This document shows positions 54,091 to 62,265 of a stretch of DNA of 64,000 nucleotides, one piece after another (positions within the stretch are counted from its first letter, which is position 1; each line of letters opens with the position of its first letter). Source of the DNA: Pseudomonadales bacterium. GTDB lineage: Bacteria > Pseudomonadota > Gammaproteobacteria > Pseudomonadales > JAHRWD01. Location: NCBI GenBank assembly GCA_016763075.1, contig JAESUM010000086.1, forward strand, positions 1 to 64,000. The letters run 5' to 3'. The translations under genes and the position numbers were made by a program. The notes beneath the pieces are model-generated. The model was not told the DNA's origin. It searched no databases and worked only from the letters and a program-made list of their open reading frames with translations.

Positions 54091-54768
54091 TCAATGATAA
54101 CGTTTCATCTTAACTGGGTCTGGAAAATTCAGGTCACTGCCAATATTAGAACTAATCTCGTTAACCACTGCCTTCGTGATTTTAAATATTGCAGACGTGA
54201 CTAATTCTTCGTTACTCAATAAATACCTTCGCCGATTCAGTAAGTCGACCAACTCTTGAAAAAGTTCAAGGTTATTTCTTTGGCTAATCATATCTGCATA
54301 CCGGATGCTATCGCTTGTTGTGCTACGAACATTAAAAAGCACTACATTTTCTCTACTGGCTACATGCGTAACTTTAATAGAGCCCGATAATGTTAACGAT
54401 ATATCATCCCAGTACTCATCGTATCGCACATAGGTTTCTTTACTACAAATGTCGGAGTATCGGTTTCCTTGGCGGTCTTCACGTTCACAGTTATAGTTAT
54501 AGTTATAGTTATAAAGGTAATAAGCCATAACTTCTCTCATCCTTTTCTCTTTTAACCCTTGATGCGATAGGTTCACCTGTGTCAGTTTTCCCGAAATAAT
54601 ATAATCAACATCACGATTGTTTTCGTTAGCCTCTACTACCTGCAAGAAGCGACTACCGTTTTTATTTAAAGCCGATATTATTTCGTCATAAATGAAGTCG
54701 CCTACCGACATACCTGCAATGTTTCGTCTGGTGGGGTTATAAAACTGTTTAAATGCAATCCTAACCAT
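54091..54768 (-). CDS. CsgG/LpoB-like domain protein, probable distal half of a split gene
   Basis: 225 residues. The segment VRIAFKQFYNPTRRNIAGMSVGDFIYDEI, then DYIISGKLTQVNLSHQG, resembles the CsgG-type fold ("F-NPT-R-IAGM", "YIISGKLT") of outer-membrane accessory proteins, but I am not sure of the family. No signal peptide of its own. It lies in the same frame as the lipoprotein upstream, separated by one TAG and five codons, so the two probably formed one TPR plus CsgG-like lipoprotein. A YNYNYNYN run comes from a six-base tandem repeat. Without the upstream half this part would not be exported. Confidence 0.65.
   Translation of the reverse strand: MVRIAFKQFYNPTRRNIAGMSVGDFIYDEIISALNKNGSRFLQVVEANENNRDVDYIISGKLTQVNLSHQGLKEKRMREVMAYYLYNYNYNYNCEREDRQGNRYSDICSKETYVRYDEYWDDISLTLSGSIKVTHVASRENVVLFNVRSTTSDSIRYADMISQRNNLELFQELVDLLNRRRYLLSNEELVTSAIFKITKAVVNEISSNIGSDLNFPDPVKMKRYH
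54489..54512. repeat. Six-base tandem repeat in the CsgG-like gene
   Basis: Four perfect copies of AGTTAT (54489-54512), coding for Tyr-Asn repeats on the minus strand. A slippage-prone site that keeps frame when units change. Confidence 0.92.
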
Positions 54769-54783
54769 CGCACAAGAGTTGCC

Positions 54784-55317
54784 CTAACTTAGCCGCCGGG
54801 TTAAATCTCGATAATCTGGCATTAAACGAGCTGCGCGCTCAAAGTCATACAGTGACTCTCTGCAATAATTATTTTCTAGAAAATATCGCCCTAGAGAGTA
54901 GTAAATAGAAGCTGCCTTCAAGATAGGCTCTTTGTGCCCTCTCCCTGTTTGACTAGACTGTAAATAGTACCCCGCAGCAGTGCGATACTGATTATTCGAT
55001 TCCAACAATTCAGCATTTTTATAATAGGATTCAGCAATTTTTATTGAACTGTCTTTATAATCACCTTCTTGTTTAGATTTCTCATGCTGAGCAACTGCTT
55101 CAAGGTATTTGTGGTTAGCGAATAATTTCTGGGCTTTTTGGTAATGCACTTCAGCGGCCTTCGTTCGCATCTGGGTTATTTTCGATTCCGCGTCTATTAC
55201 AGGAAAATTAAGACACCTTCCTTTTTCTATATGCCGAACACTAATGTGGGTACACCCGGCAGTGAACATAAAAAATAAAACCAGAATTAGTCCAATATTT
55301 CTTGCAGCGTTATGCAT
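54784..55317 (-). CDS. Lipoprotein with TPR-like helices
   Basis: 177 residues. A lipoprotein signal ends with FMFTAGC (Cys22), so it is exported and lipidated. The rest is helical with repeated AEVHYQKAQKLFANHKYLEAV, SYYKNAELLESNNQYRTAAGYYLQS and SIYYSLGRYFLENNYCRESLYDFERAARL units, each like a TPR-type helix pair. The TAG stop (54786-54784) is followed in the same frame by the CsgG-like protein. A GAGGAT ribosome site lies 8 bases upstream, immediately behind an 8-bp tandem repeat. Function unknown; envelope scaffold is a guess. Confidence 0.8.
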   Translation of the reverse strand: MHNAARNIGLILVLFFMFTAGCTHISVRHIEKGRCLNFPVIDAESKITQMRTKAAEVHYQKAQKLFANHKYLEAVAQHEKSKQEGDYKDSSIKIAESYYKNAELLESNNQYRTAAGYYLQSSQTGRGHKEPILKAASIYYSLGRYFLENNYCRESLYDFERAARLMPDYRDLTRRLS

Positions 55318-55328
55318 ACAGCTATCCT

Positions 55329-55366
55329 CAGTAGCTCAGTAGCTCAGTAGCTCAATAGCTCAATAG
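55329..55366. repeat. 8-bp tandem repeat immediately upstream of the lipoprotein
   Basis: CAGTAGCT repeated at 55329, 55337 and 55345, then CAATAGCT at 55353 and a partial unit to 55366. It ends about 11 bases before the lipoprotein start codon (55317), touching the ribosome site, and so lies in its 5' leader or core promoter. The unit length is not a multiple of three. Confidence 0.92.
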
Positions 55367-55428
55367 TATTAATGAGAAGTATGGGAAGTTATTTTATAAA
55401 CACATGCGTTCATACCTAGGGTAGGCCT

Positions 55429-56505
55429 TTATGTCACGCCTTCTTGATGCACCTGTTTAATGGCCCGTGGCCATGAGGTCATAATCGCTTTTACAAAGGT
55501 TGCGAGAGGTATGGCGAAAAACACACCCCAAAAACCCCAAAAGCTGCCAAACACCAATACCGCCAAAATGATGCCCACTGGGTGTAAATTAACCGCTTCA
55601 GAAAACAATAACGGCACCAGCACGTAGCCATCGGGTATTTGTAAAATTAGATGGCCAATCATCAAGTAGGCGAACAGGTCTGTTGCGCCCCACTGAAAAT
55701 ACCCGATAAGTGCTACCGGTACAGTCACTATGGCTACGCCAATGTACGGCACCACTACCGATAGACCCACCAGTAATGCCAACAAGGCTGCGTAGTTTAA
55801 ATCTAAAGAAACAAACAGCACGAAACTGGCTGCTCCGGTAATCACAATTTCAATCACTTTCCCGCGAACATAGTTTGAAAGCTGTTGGTCCATTTCGGCC
55901 CAAATGCTGTTTAGTAGTGGCCGGCGTTTGGGTAAGCGCGCTGCAAGCCAGCCCACCAAATACACTTTGTCTTTAAGCAGAAAAAACACCAACACTGGAA
56001 CAAGCACCAGATACACCAAAATACTGACTACGTTGGGCAATAATGTGAATGAAAAAGACAATAATTTTTGCCCAAATGCACCCACTTCGCTTTTTCCAAG
56101 CTCAACCCAGTCATGCAGCTGTTGGGCGGATAAAAGGTCGGGGTGATCCACAGGGAACTGTAAAAGGATTGCCTGGCCTTTATGAAACATGTTGGGCAAG
56201 GCATTAAACAGATGCGTAAGTTGGTTCCAAACCAGCGGCAATACTAGAAAAATCAATACCGTTAGAACACCTAAAAACAGTACGTAGCAGGTGCTGAATG
56301 CGATCCAATAGGGTACTTTGCGTTTTTCTAAGCTGCCAATCACGCCTTGCAGTAAATACGCCACCACTACGCTTGCGAAAAAAGGCACCAACACTTGCCC
56401 CAAAGCCGCTACAACAACCATGAAACCAACGATAAGCGCTACCAGCAGTACTGCTTCTTCATCTTGAAAGTAGTGGTTTGCCCACTTACGAATTGTGCCG
56501 AACAT
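55429..56505 (-). CDS. perM: AI-2E family transporter (PerM-like)
   Basis: 358 residues from ATG 56505; a GTG four codons earlier (56517) is the alternative. Multi-helix inner-membrane protein (about eight helices) of the PerM/YdgG/TqsA family; some members export autoinducer-2, others act as Na+/Li+ antiporters. Landmarks: LVPFFASVVVAYLLQGVIGSLEKR, the PLVWNQLTHLFNALPNM stretch, KLLSFSFTLLPNVVSILVYLVLVPVLVFFLLKDK and IGVAIVTVPVALIGYFQWG. tusA lies 40 bases upstream, a conserved pair opposite bepA. Confidence 0.9.
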   Translation of the reverse strand: MFGTIRKWANHYFQDEEAVLLVALIVGFMVVVAALGQVLVPFFASVVVAYLLQGVIGSLEKRKVPYWIAFSTCYVLFLGVLTVLIFLVLPLVWNQLTHLFNALPNMFHKGQAILLQFPVDHPDLLSAQQLHDWVELGKSEVGAFGQKLLSFSFTLLPNVVSILVYLVLVPVLVFFLLKDKVYLVGWLAARLPKRRPLLNSIWAEMDQQLSNYVRGKVIEIVITGAASFVLFVSLDLNYAALLALLVGLSVVVPYIGVAIVTVPVALIGYFQWGATDLFAYLMIGHLILQIPDGYVLVPLLFSEAVNLHPVGIILAVLVFGSFWGFWGVFFAIPLATFVKAIMTSWPRAIKQVHQEGVT

Positions 56506-56544
56506 AGGTTGTATCACCTGATCTACGTTTAAATGCTGTTTAAA

Positions 56545-56784
56545 TTAAGGTTTCAATAATTGGTAATAGTAGTGCTCGCCTTCTTGCCACCAGCGCTCTA
56601 GTTGGTATTGGCTTTGCTCTGCAAACACTTGAAAATCACGCACTGAGCCTGGGTCGGTTGCTTTAATTTCAATGCGGCCACCGGAAGGTAATTTGTTAAG
56701 TGCTAGCTTGGTTTTGAGCAAAGGTAACGGGCAAGTCAAACCTGAGAAATCAAGCTGCGGTACTGCCCTTTGGTCTTGCGGCAT
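56545..56784 (-). CDS. TusA/SirA family sulphur-carrier protein
   Basis: 79 residues. The Cys-Pro-x-Pro core is GLTCPLPLLKTKLALNKL, with the fold ending in an amphipathic C-terminus. TusA-family proteins accept persulphide sulphur and pass it on, for example to 2-thiouridine or molybdopterin synthesis. It sits between perM and divergent bepA, as in Pseudomonas, so it is probably the perM-linked paralogue rather than the tusA of tRNA thiolation. Confidence 0.92.
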   Translation of the reverse strand: MPQDQRAVPQLDFSGLTCPLPLLKTKLALNKLPSGGRIEIKATDPGSVRDFQVFAEQSQYQLERWWQEGEHYYYQLLKP

Positions 56785-57002
56785 CGTATCTACTCTAAAT
56801 GCAAAAAAACCAGTATATCGAAGCTACCGAAAAGTTGTGGCAGAGTTTTAAAACCCCATAATGCCTTGCAATCACATTATCAATAACTGCTCTGCACAAC
56901 TCTGGAATTAATTGAGCCTTGTGCTGTCGTATTTTGCTACGTTGGCCTCATGCTATGGTAGTTAAGCACTCACCTATTTTAATAATCGATCTTTTCAAAA
57001 AC

Positions 57003-58511
57003 ATGCGTATTTTCATGACTAGTAAAATCACTGAGTTCATCCAGCGCTGCGCAATGCTAGCAATGTTTTCTCTGTTGTTGGCTGTACCTCAGAGCGCAAT
57101 GGCCGCCCCGCTAAAAGACCCAAATTTACCCTACCTTGGTGATGCCAGTTCAGCGATTGTTTCGCCACTGCAGGAATACTGGCTGGGCCGTGGTTGGCTT
57201 AGGCAGTTTCGCCGCCAAGTTGGCACCCTTGATGACCCATTGGTTAATCACTACCTTGAAAACCTAGTCTTTCAATTGGTACCAGGAAGCGGCCTTGGCA
57301 ACTGGCCCATCGAACTGATAGTGGTAGATAACCCCGCGTTGAATGCCTTTGCCGTTCCTGGTGGAGTGTTAGGCATCAATTCTGGCACGCTCAAATATGC
57401 GCAAACTGAAGCGGAACTCGCGGCTATTGTGGCGCACGAATTGGCCCACATGAGCCAACGGCATTTTGCCCGTGGCATTGAAGAATCTAAACGAAACCAA
57501 ACGCCGGCATTGGCCGCAATGCTTGCCAGTATTTTACTCATAGCGACTGTAGGCGGCGACGCAGGTTTTGCTGCACTGGCAGGTACTCAAGCGGCTATTC
57601 AGCAACAGTACCTGCGCTTTAGCCGCAAGAATGAAGCCGAGGCTGACCGGCTGGGTTTAGTCACCCTAACCAATGCCAATTATGACCCCCTTGCCATGCC
57701 TATGATGTTTGAACGAATGTTACGGGCCAAACGTTATTCTGGGCAAAACCCGCCGGAGTTTTTACTGACTCACCCATTAACTGAGTCACGAGTAGCCGAC
57801 ACCCGTAACCGCGCCGAGCAGTATACAAAGAGCCCATCGTTAAAACGCGATAGCCTGCAATACCACCTTATTCGCACCCGAATTCAAGCGCTTGCCGAGC
57901 GCTCGCCGGGCAAACTCATTAAATACTTCAAAGCCAAAATTGAAGAAGGTATCTCCCCCTACCCGCAAGCAGATAAATACGGATTAGCAATTGCCTACAT
58001 CAACACCGAGCAATTCTCCAAAGCGGCCGAAACCCTCAGCGCGCTGTTAAAGGCCAACCCTTCACAGGTTGAATACATCATTGCCAGTTCAGAGATTGCA
58101 CTGCAAAACCAGCGCACGGCCCAAGCCGTAGCTATGCTTAAAAAACAAACTGAATTGCAGCCAGGGCATTACCCATTAGAGGTGCAATTGGCCAAGGCGT
58201 ATAGGCTAAACAGCGCGCACAAAGCATCTGCCAAAATATTAGAAAATATTTCCAAAACCCGTAAGGACGACCCCTACGTTTGGTTTGAGCTTGCCGAAGC
58301 GCGTGGCTTAGCTGGCGATACACTGGGCGTACATCGCGCCAGAGGCGAGTTCTTTCAACTCGTTGGTAACTTCAGCCAAGCTAAAAAACAGCTTAAATAT
58401 GCGCTACGAATGACCCAACACCAATTTGCCGTTTCATCATTAATAGAACAGCGCATTGAAGAGATTACCAAAATTCAATATTCCTCTAAGGATGCGATGA
58501 AATCTCTGTAG
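57003..58511 (+). CDS. bepA: Beta-barrel assembly-enhancing protease BepA (M48)
   Basis: 502 residues from ATG 57003 (ATG 57015 is also possible); an open extension to 56919 lacks a leader. Periplasmic zinc metalloprotease and chaperone that assists or degrades stalled LptD and other barrel proteins. Signal peptide to about AMAAPL (residue 35). HELAHMSQRH carries the zinc His145 and His149 with Glu146 as base; EAEADRLG gives the third ligand. The second half (about 295-495) is TPR-like. Head-to-head with tusA-perM. Confidence 0.94.
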   Translation: MRIFMTSKITEFIQRCAMLAMFSLLLAVPQSAMAAPLKDPNLPYLGDASSAIVSPLQEYWLGRGWLRQFRRQVGTLDDPLVNHYLENLVFQLVPGSGLGNWPIELIVVDNPALNAFAVPGGVLGINSGTLKYAQTEAELAAIVAHELAHMSQRHFARGIEESKRNQTPALAAMLASILLIATVGGDAGFAALAGTQAAIQQQYLRFSRKNEAEADRLGLVTLTNANYDPLAMPMMFERMLRAKRYSGQNPPEFLLTHPLTESRVADTRNRAEQYTKSPSLKRDSLQYHLIRTRIQALAERSPGKLIKYFKAKIEEGISPYPQADKYGLAIAYINTEQFSKAAETLSALLKANPSQVEYIIASSEIALQNQRTAQAVAMLKKQTELQPGHYPLEVQLAKAYRLNSAHKASAKILENISKTRKDDPYVWFELAEARGLAGDTLGVHRARGEFFQLVGNFSQAKKQLKYALRMTQHQFAVSSLIEQRIEEITKIQYSSKDAMKSL

Positions 58512-58709
58512 ACATCCGCAGTTGAAGCGCAAAACGCCGTGCCAACTTACATACTGTCCATAGCACCGTTTTGAATTACCCGAAGCCAGCTCAGAATAAA
58601 ATCTAACTACCAACAGCCCAGCCGCCTTATCTGTTCAAATAACAACCATTACGTATTAGAATCAGTGCATATTTCGCTAATTCTACGTCTTTGAATAGGA
58701 GACGAAATC

Positions 58710-60269
58710 ATGACCTCTATCGTAAATCCACGGTTTAAAACCGCTGTTGTACTCGCGCTTGCCACCTCATTGTTTTCATTCACAGGCTTAACACAGGCCC
58801 AAGGCAATGCCATCAGTGCTGCAAAAGCACGCGTGATTGATCATTGGACACCGGAACGAATAAGCCATGCGACGCCTCGCGATTTGCTGATCGATAACCG
58901 CGGCCTGGGTTATTTACGCAAAGCAGACGGATCGCTACAAGCGTACGGCCACAATACCCGTCCACAAATCATTTCATCCACTCAAAAAAACCCAAATGCC
59001 AAACCTGATGGTAAAGGTGGCGGTAGTGGTGGCGGGGGGAAAGGCGGCAATGATGGTGGCGGCGGAAGCACCAGTAGCGACAGCACGGCTCCAACCATCA
59101 CAAGTACGAATCCATCAGATGGCGCTACTATCGGCTCGGCTCATACCTTTTCTGCCGTTATTACTGATGCCAGCGGTATCAAATCCGTATCGTTTGTAGT
59201 GACGTACCCCAACGGTACAACCACCCAGTCATTCACCCCCGCGAACATTGGAAATGACACATGGTCTACGGATTTATCCGGCTTCTCCGATGGAAACTGG
59301 AGCTGGCATGTCGTCGCAAAAGACAAAGGCAGTAAAGGTGGCAACACCGCAACTTCCACCTCAACGAACTTTACAGTAAGTAGCAGCAGTGGTTCTGGTG
59401 GTACCGGCGATTACGTGGTTACCAACGCTGGTTGGTCACAGGGCGATGCAGTTCAAAACGCCGCTGGGCGCATCTATTTTGAAATGCCCGACACCGCAAA
59501 CCGCACGGGTTCTTGGGGTGGTTATGTGTGCTCTGGAACCGTCACAACCGATGAAACCAGCGGTCGCTCCATTATCATTACCGCATCACATTGTGTTTAC
59601 GATGATGCCAACAAAGCCTTTGCACGAAATGTTTTGTTTATTCCCAATCAAGCTGGCACCACCGGCTCCGGTACCGATTTAAACTGCAGTAACGACCCCA
59701 TCGGCTGCTGGGCCACCTCATTCGGCGTGGTAGATAACAACTGGGCAACCAAAACATTCCCCAACAATATTGCATGGGATTACGCCTATTATGTGGTGAA
59801 CGACAGCGGTGCTCATTCTGGCGCAACCGCATCATCCGATAGCCTGGATATTGCAGCGGGTTCATTGCCAGTCAACTTCACCTCGGCATACACATACGAC
59901 GGCGACCCATCCGCAACCAGCATAGATTTCACCCACAGCTTAGGGTACTCCTACAGCGAAGACCCAAACTTTATGTATTTCGCTGAAGATATGAAAACCG
60001 AAGGTTCGGTGAACTGGTGGCTGGCGAATTGCGGGCTATCGGGCGGGTCATCCGGCGGGCCATGGGTACAACCAATGGATGAAGCAACTGGCATTGGGCC
60101 AATTATCTCGGTTAACTCTTGGGGCTATACAACCGCGCCTGGAATGGCAGGGCCTAAGTTGGTAGGTACATCTGCTGAATGTATTTATGCTGAGGCAAAA
60201 TCGATTAGCTTTACGTCGGTATCAAGTACCGATGGTGATGAAGGCGTGGTGATTGATTACTGCCCTTAA
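58710..60269 (+). CDS. Secreted modular trypsin-like serine protease
   Basis: 519 residues. A signal peptide runs to about residue 32 (LTQAQG). A Gly-rich linker at about 104-122 (GGGSGGGGKGG) precedes an Ig-like module (about 126-225; STNPSDGATIGSAHTFSAVITD) that resembles bacterial Big-type domains, and then an S1-like domain with triad His294 (TASHCVYD), Asp357 (AWDYAYYV) and Ser448 (GGSSGGP). Cys pairs suggest disulphides. It would be exported and act outside the cell. Substrate unknown. ATG 58710 is preceded by AGGAGAC, a good site. It sits alone between bepA and a convergent DUF6988-like gene. Confidence 0.9.
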   Translation: MTSIVNPRFKTAVVLALATSLFSFTGLTQAQGNAISAAKARVIDHWTPERISHATPRDLLIDNRGLGYLRKADGSLQAYGHNTRPQIISSTQKNPNAKPDGKGGGSGGGGKGGNDGGGGSTSSDSTAPTITSTNPSDGATIGSAHTFSAVITDASGIKSVSFVVTYPNGTTTQSFTPANIGNDTWSTDLSGFSDGNWSWHVVAKDKGSKGGNTATSTSTNFTVSSSSGSGGTGDYVVTNAGWSQGDAVQNAAGRIYFEMPDTANRTGSWGGYVCSGTVTTDETSGRSIIITASHCVYDDANKAFARNVLFIPNQAGTTGSGTDLNCSNDPIGCWATSFGVVDNNWATKTFPNNIAWDYAYYVVNDSGAHSGATASSDSLDIAAGSLPVNFTSAYTYDGDPSATSIDFTHSLGYSYSEDPNFMYFAEDMKTEGSVNWWLANCGLSGGSSGGPWVQPMDEATGIGPIISVNSWGYTTAPGMAGPKLVGTSAECIYAEAKSISFTSVSSTDGDEGVVIDYCP

Positions 60270-60304
60270 TTCATCTGCCTTTTTATAACTAAGCTACAAA
60301 GCAA

Positions 60305-60346
60305 AACCCCTTAATGAATATAAATAATTTTATTCGGCAAGGGGTT
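60305..60346 (+). terminator. Possible terminator after the serine protease
   Basis: AACCCCTT (60305-60312) can pair with AAGGGGTT (60339-60346), plus TGAAT/ATTC within, around an AT-rich loop. No clean T-run follows. It is 35 bases past the protease stop and faces a convergent gene, so a bidirectional function is possible. Confidence 0.4.
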
Positions 60347-60464
60347 ACTAATTTCTTACCTAAAATCAGGTCTGGGGTATCGGCGCACTAAACGCCCATT
60401 CCGCCAATGAATCGCAAAGTTCCTCATATGTAGGTACAGGCTCGTCAACCCCGGCTAGATCAAT

Positions 60465-60953
60465 CTACTCACATAGAATCATTAGCGAAAGAAAACCTAC
60501 TATTTTCATCAAGGTTAAAATGTCATCTTCGCTGATATTAGGCGTTATAACCTCATCTACACCTATATGCCTCACGGCATTTTGAATACCTCCGTGAGTA
60601 TAGCGGTGCATATTTGATCGAAGTCCGCTCCACAACCAAGACAATACAGGCGCACGATCTGTCGAAGATTCTATTTCTAGACTCAAAACCCAAGGGCTCT
60701 TCCAGTCATCTGTTTCAATACACCTGGTTACTTGATCTTCACTAGCGCACCGGCACAGCCATATTGATCGAATAGTTGTTTCAAACAATGGCCGTAAAAG
60801 AGCATTGGTAGACGCGAGGTTTCCCTGTTCAAGTAATAATTGAATAACATCACAATGAGAAAGCGATACATACAACATCGGGCACGCCAAATCGCTTTGA
60901 ACAGTACAGTTGTCGATTGTACAAGACTCAACTAACTCCCAAACCCTATCCAA
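60465..60953 (-). CDS. DUF6988/DUF5677-like hypothetical protein, cut short by an in-frame TAG
   Basis: 162 residues from a TTG start at 60953 with GGGG just upstream. Helical protein: LLEQGNLASTNALLRPLFETTIRSIWLCRCASEDQ and RYTHGGIQNAVRHIG resemble a family of unknown role (DUF5677/DUF6988-type, from memory). After the TAG at 60467-60465 the same frame continues for 32 more codons with IDLAGVDEPVPTYEELCDSL, then TGA at 60366-60368, as family members do. So the original gene may have been about 195 residues. Not near any defence gene. Confidence 0.55.
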   Translation of the reverse strand: MDRVWELVESCTIDNCTVQSDLACPMLYVSLSHCDVIQLLLEQGNLASTNALLRPLFETTIRSIWLCRCASEDQVTRCIETDDWKSPWVLSLEIESSTDRAPVLSWLWSGLRSNMHRYTHGGIQNAVRHIGVDEVITPNISEDDILTLMKIVGFLSLMILCE

Positions 60954-61015
60954 TTGTCCCCTAACCTTAAATATGCAGTCGATGCAAATTACCTGTAAGA
61001 GGGAACGAGAACAGC

Positions 61016-62080
61016 CTAGCTATTCAACGAAGCAGAAAAATCCAACATACGCTGCAATGGAATCATCGCTTGTCTGGCTAGTTCAGGGTCAACCAATACT
61101 TCATCGCCATCTGTTTCCAGTGCGTGCAGCAAGGTTTCAAGTGAGTTCACGCCCATCCAAGGGCAATGTGCGCAGCTGCGGCAAGTTGCGCCGCTACCGG
61201 CGGTGGGGGCCTCAATAAAAGTTTTTCCCGGGGCCATTTGGTGCAGTTTATGGAAAATTGCACGGTCGGTTGCGACGATAAATTCCGGGTTATCCATGCT
61301 TTGTGCGGCTTGAATAATTTGGGTGGTTGAGCCCACCATATCGGCAATTTTTAATATCTCTTTGGGTGATTCTGGGTGCGCTAGTAGTGCCGCATTGGGG
61401 TACACGTGCTTGAGCTCTTGCAAACCTTTGAGCTTAAATTCTTCGTGCACGATACAAGCGCTGTTCCACAACAACATGTCTGCGCCGGTTTTCTCTTGTA
61501 AATAATTACCCAAGTGTTTATCCGGTGCCCAGAGGATTTTCTCACCGTTATCCATGAGGTGTTCGATCAGCTCGACCGCAATACTTGAAGTCACTACCCA
61601 GTCTGCACGGGCTTTAACCGCTGCGGATGTATTGGCATACACCACTACAGTGCGATCAGGGTGTTGGTCACAAAAAGCTGAAAAGGTATCAATAGGGCAA
61701 CCCAAATCTAGCGAGCAAGTTGCCTCTAGGGTTGGCATGATCACGCGTTTTTCTGGAGATAAAATCTTTGCGGTTTCGCCCATAAAACGCACCCCCGCAA
61801 CCACCAAGTTTTGTGCCGAGTCATCACGGCCAAAACGTGCCATTTCTAACGAGTCAGAAACGCAGCCGCCGGTTTCATCTGCCAATTCTTGTATGAGGCT
61901 ATCGGTGTAGTAGTGGGCAATGAGACGGGTATTTTTCTGCTCTAACAGCTCTTTTATTCGGTCTTGTACACCGGCCAAGTCGTTGGGCTGTAGGGTACAG
62001 CTCTGCTTTGAAAATTCGAATAGAGTTTCCTCTACGACTTGGTTTTTCAGTAGCTGTTCGGTAATCATAGTGCTGGGCAT
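61016..62080 (-). CDS. nadA: Quinolinate synthase A
   Basis: 354 residues. 4Fe-4S enzyme combining iminoaspartate and dihydroxyacetone phosphate to quinolinate for NAD synthesis. The cluster cysteines appear in [22 protein letters not shown] and [13 protein letters not shown]. Other landmarks are [41 protein letters not shown] and [21 protein letters not shown] second ATG at codon 5 is possible. An extended -10 promoter lies just upstream. nadA near bepA and perM is a conserved neighbourhood. Confidence 0.97.
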   Translation of the reverse strand: MPSTMITEQLLKNQVVEETLFEFSKQSCTLQPNDLAGVQDRIKELLEQKNTRLIAHYYTDSLIQELADETGGCVSDSLEMARFGRDDSAQNLVVAGVRFMGETAKILSPEKRVIMPTLEATCSLDLGCPIDTFSAFCDQHPDRTVVVYANTSAAVKARADWVVTSSIAVELIEHLMDNGEKILWAPDKHLGNYLQEKTGADMLLWNSACIVHEEFKLKGLQELKHVYPNAALLAHPESPKEILKIADMVGSTTQIIQAAQSMDNPEFIVATDRAIFHKLHQMAPGKTFIEAPTAGSGATCRSCAHCPWMGVNSLETLLHALETDGDEVLVDPELARQAMIPLQRMLDFSASLNS

Positions 62081-62111
62081 AATTCGCGGTTTATTCAGTA
62101 AAAGGCCGCAG

Positions 62112-62120
62112 ATTATAACA
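62112..62120 (-). promoter_or_regulatory. Extended -10 promoter element of nadA
   Basis: Minus strand reads TG-T-TATAAT (62120-62112), a perfect -10 box with an extended TG. No good -35 box lies 16-18 bases further up, as is common for this class. Start of transcription would be near 62105, giving a leader of about 25 bases to the nadA ATG. Confidence 0.55.
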
Positions 62121-62265
62121 TAAGCACAACTGTGGGTTTTGAAGCCGGTGCTGCAGCTAGCTTAGTGGTTGGTTTAGTGGCGCGGAGCTTGCTGTTAGTC
62201 CTGCAACGCGAAGCGTTAATGAAGCCATTTACCACTCCCGCTCTTCCGGCTCTACTCCCGCTCTA

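Noticed and set aside
54489..54512. CRISPR-like repeat
   Set aside because: Units are six bases, perfectly adjacent with no spacers.
20420..60470. Reassignment of TAG to an amino acid in this organism
   Set aside because: Three frames are interrupted by TAG, but aroQ, accC and other conserved genes end with TAG at the normal family length, so TAG works as a stop here.
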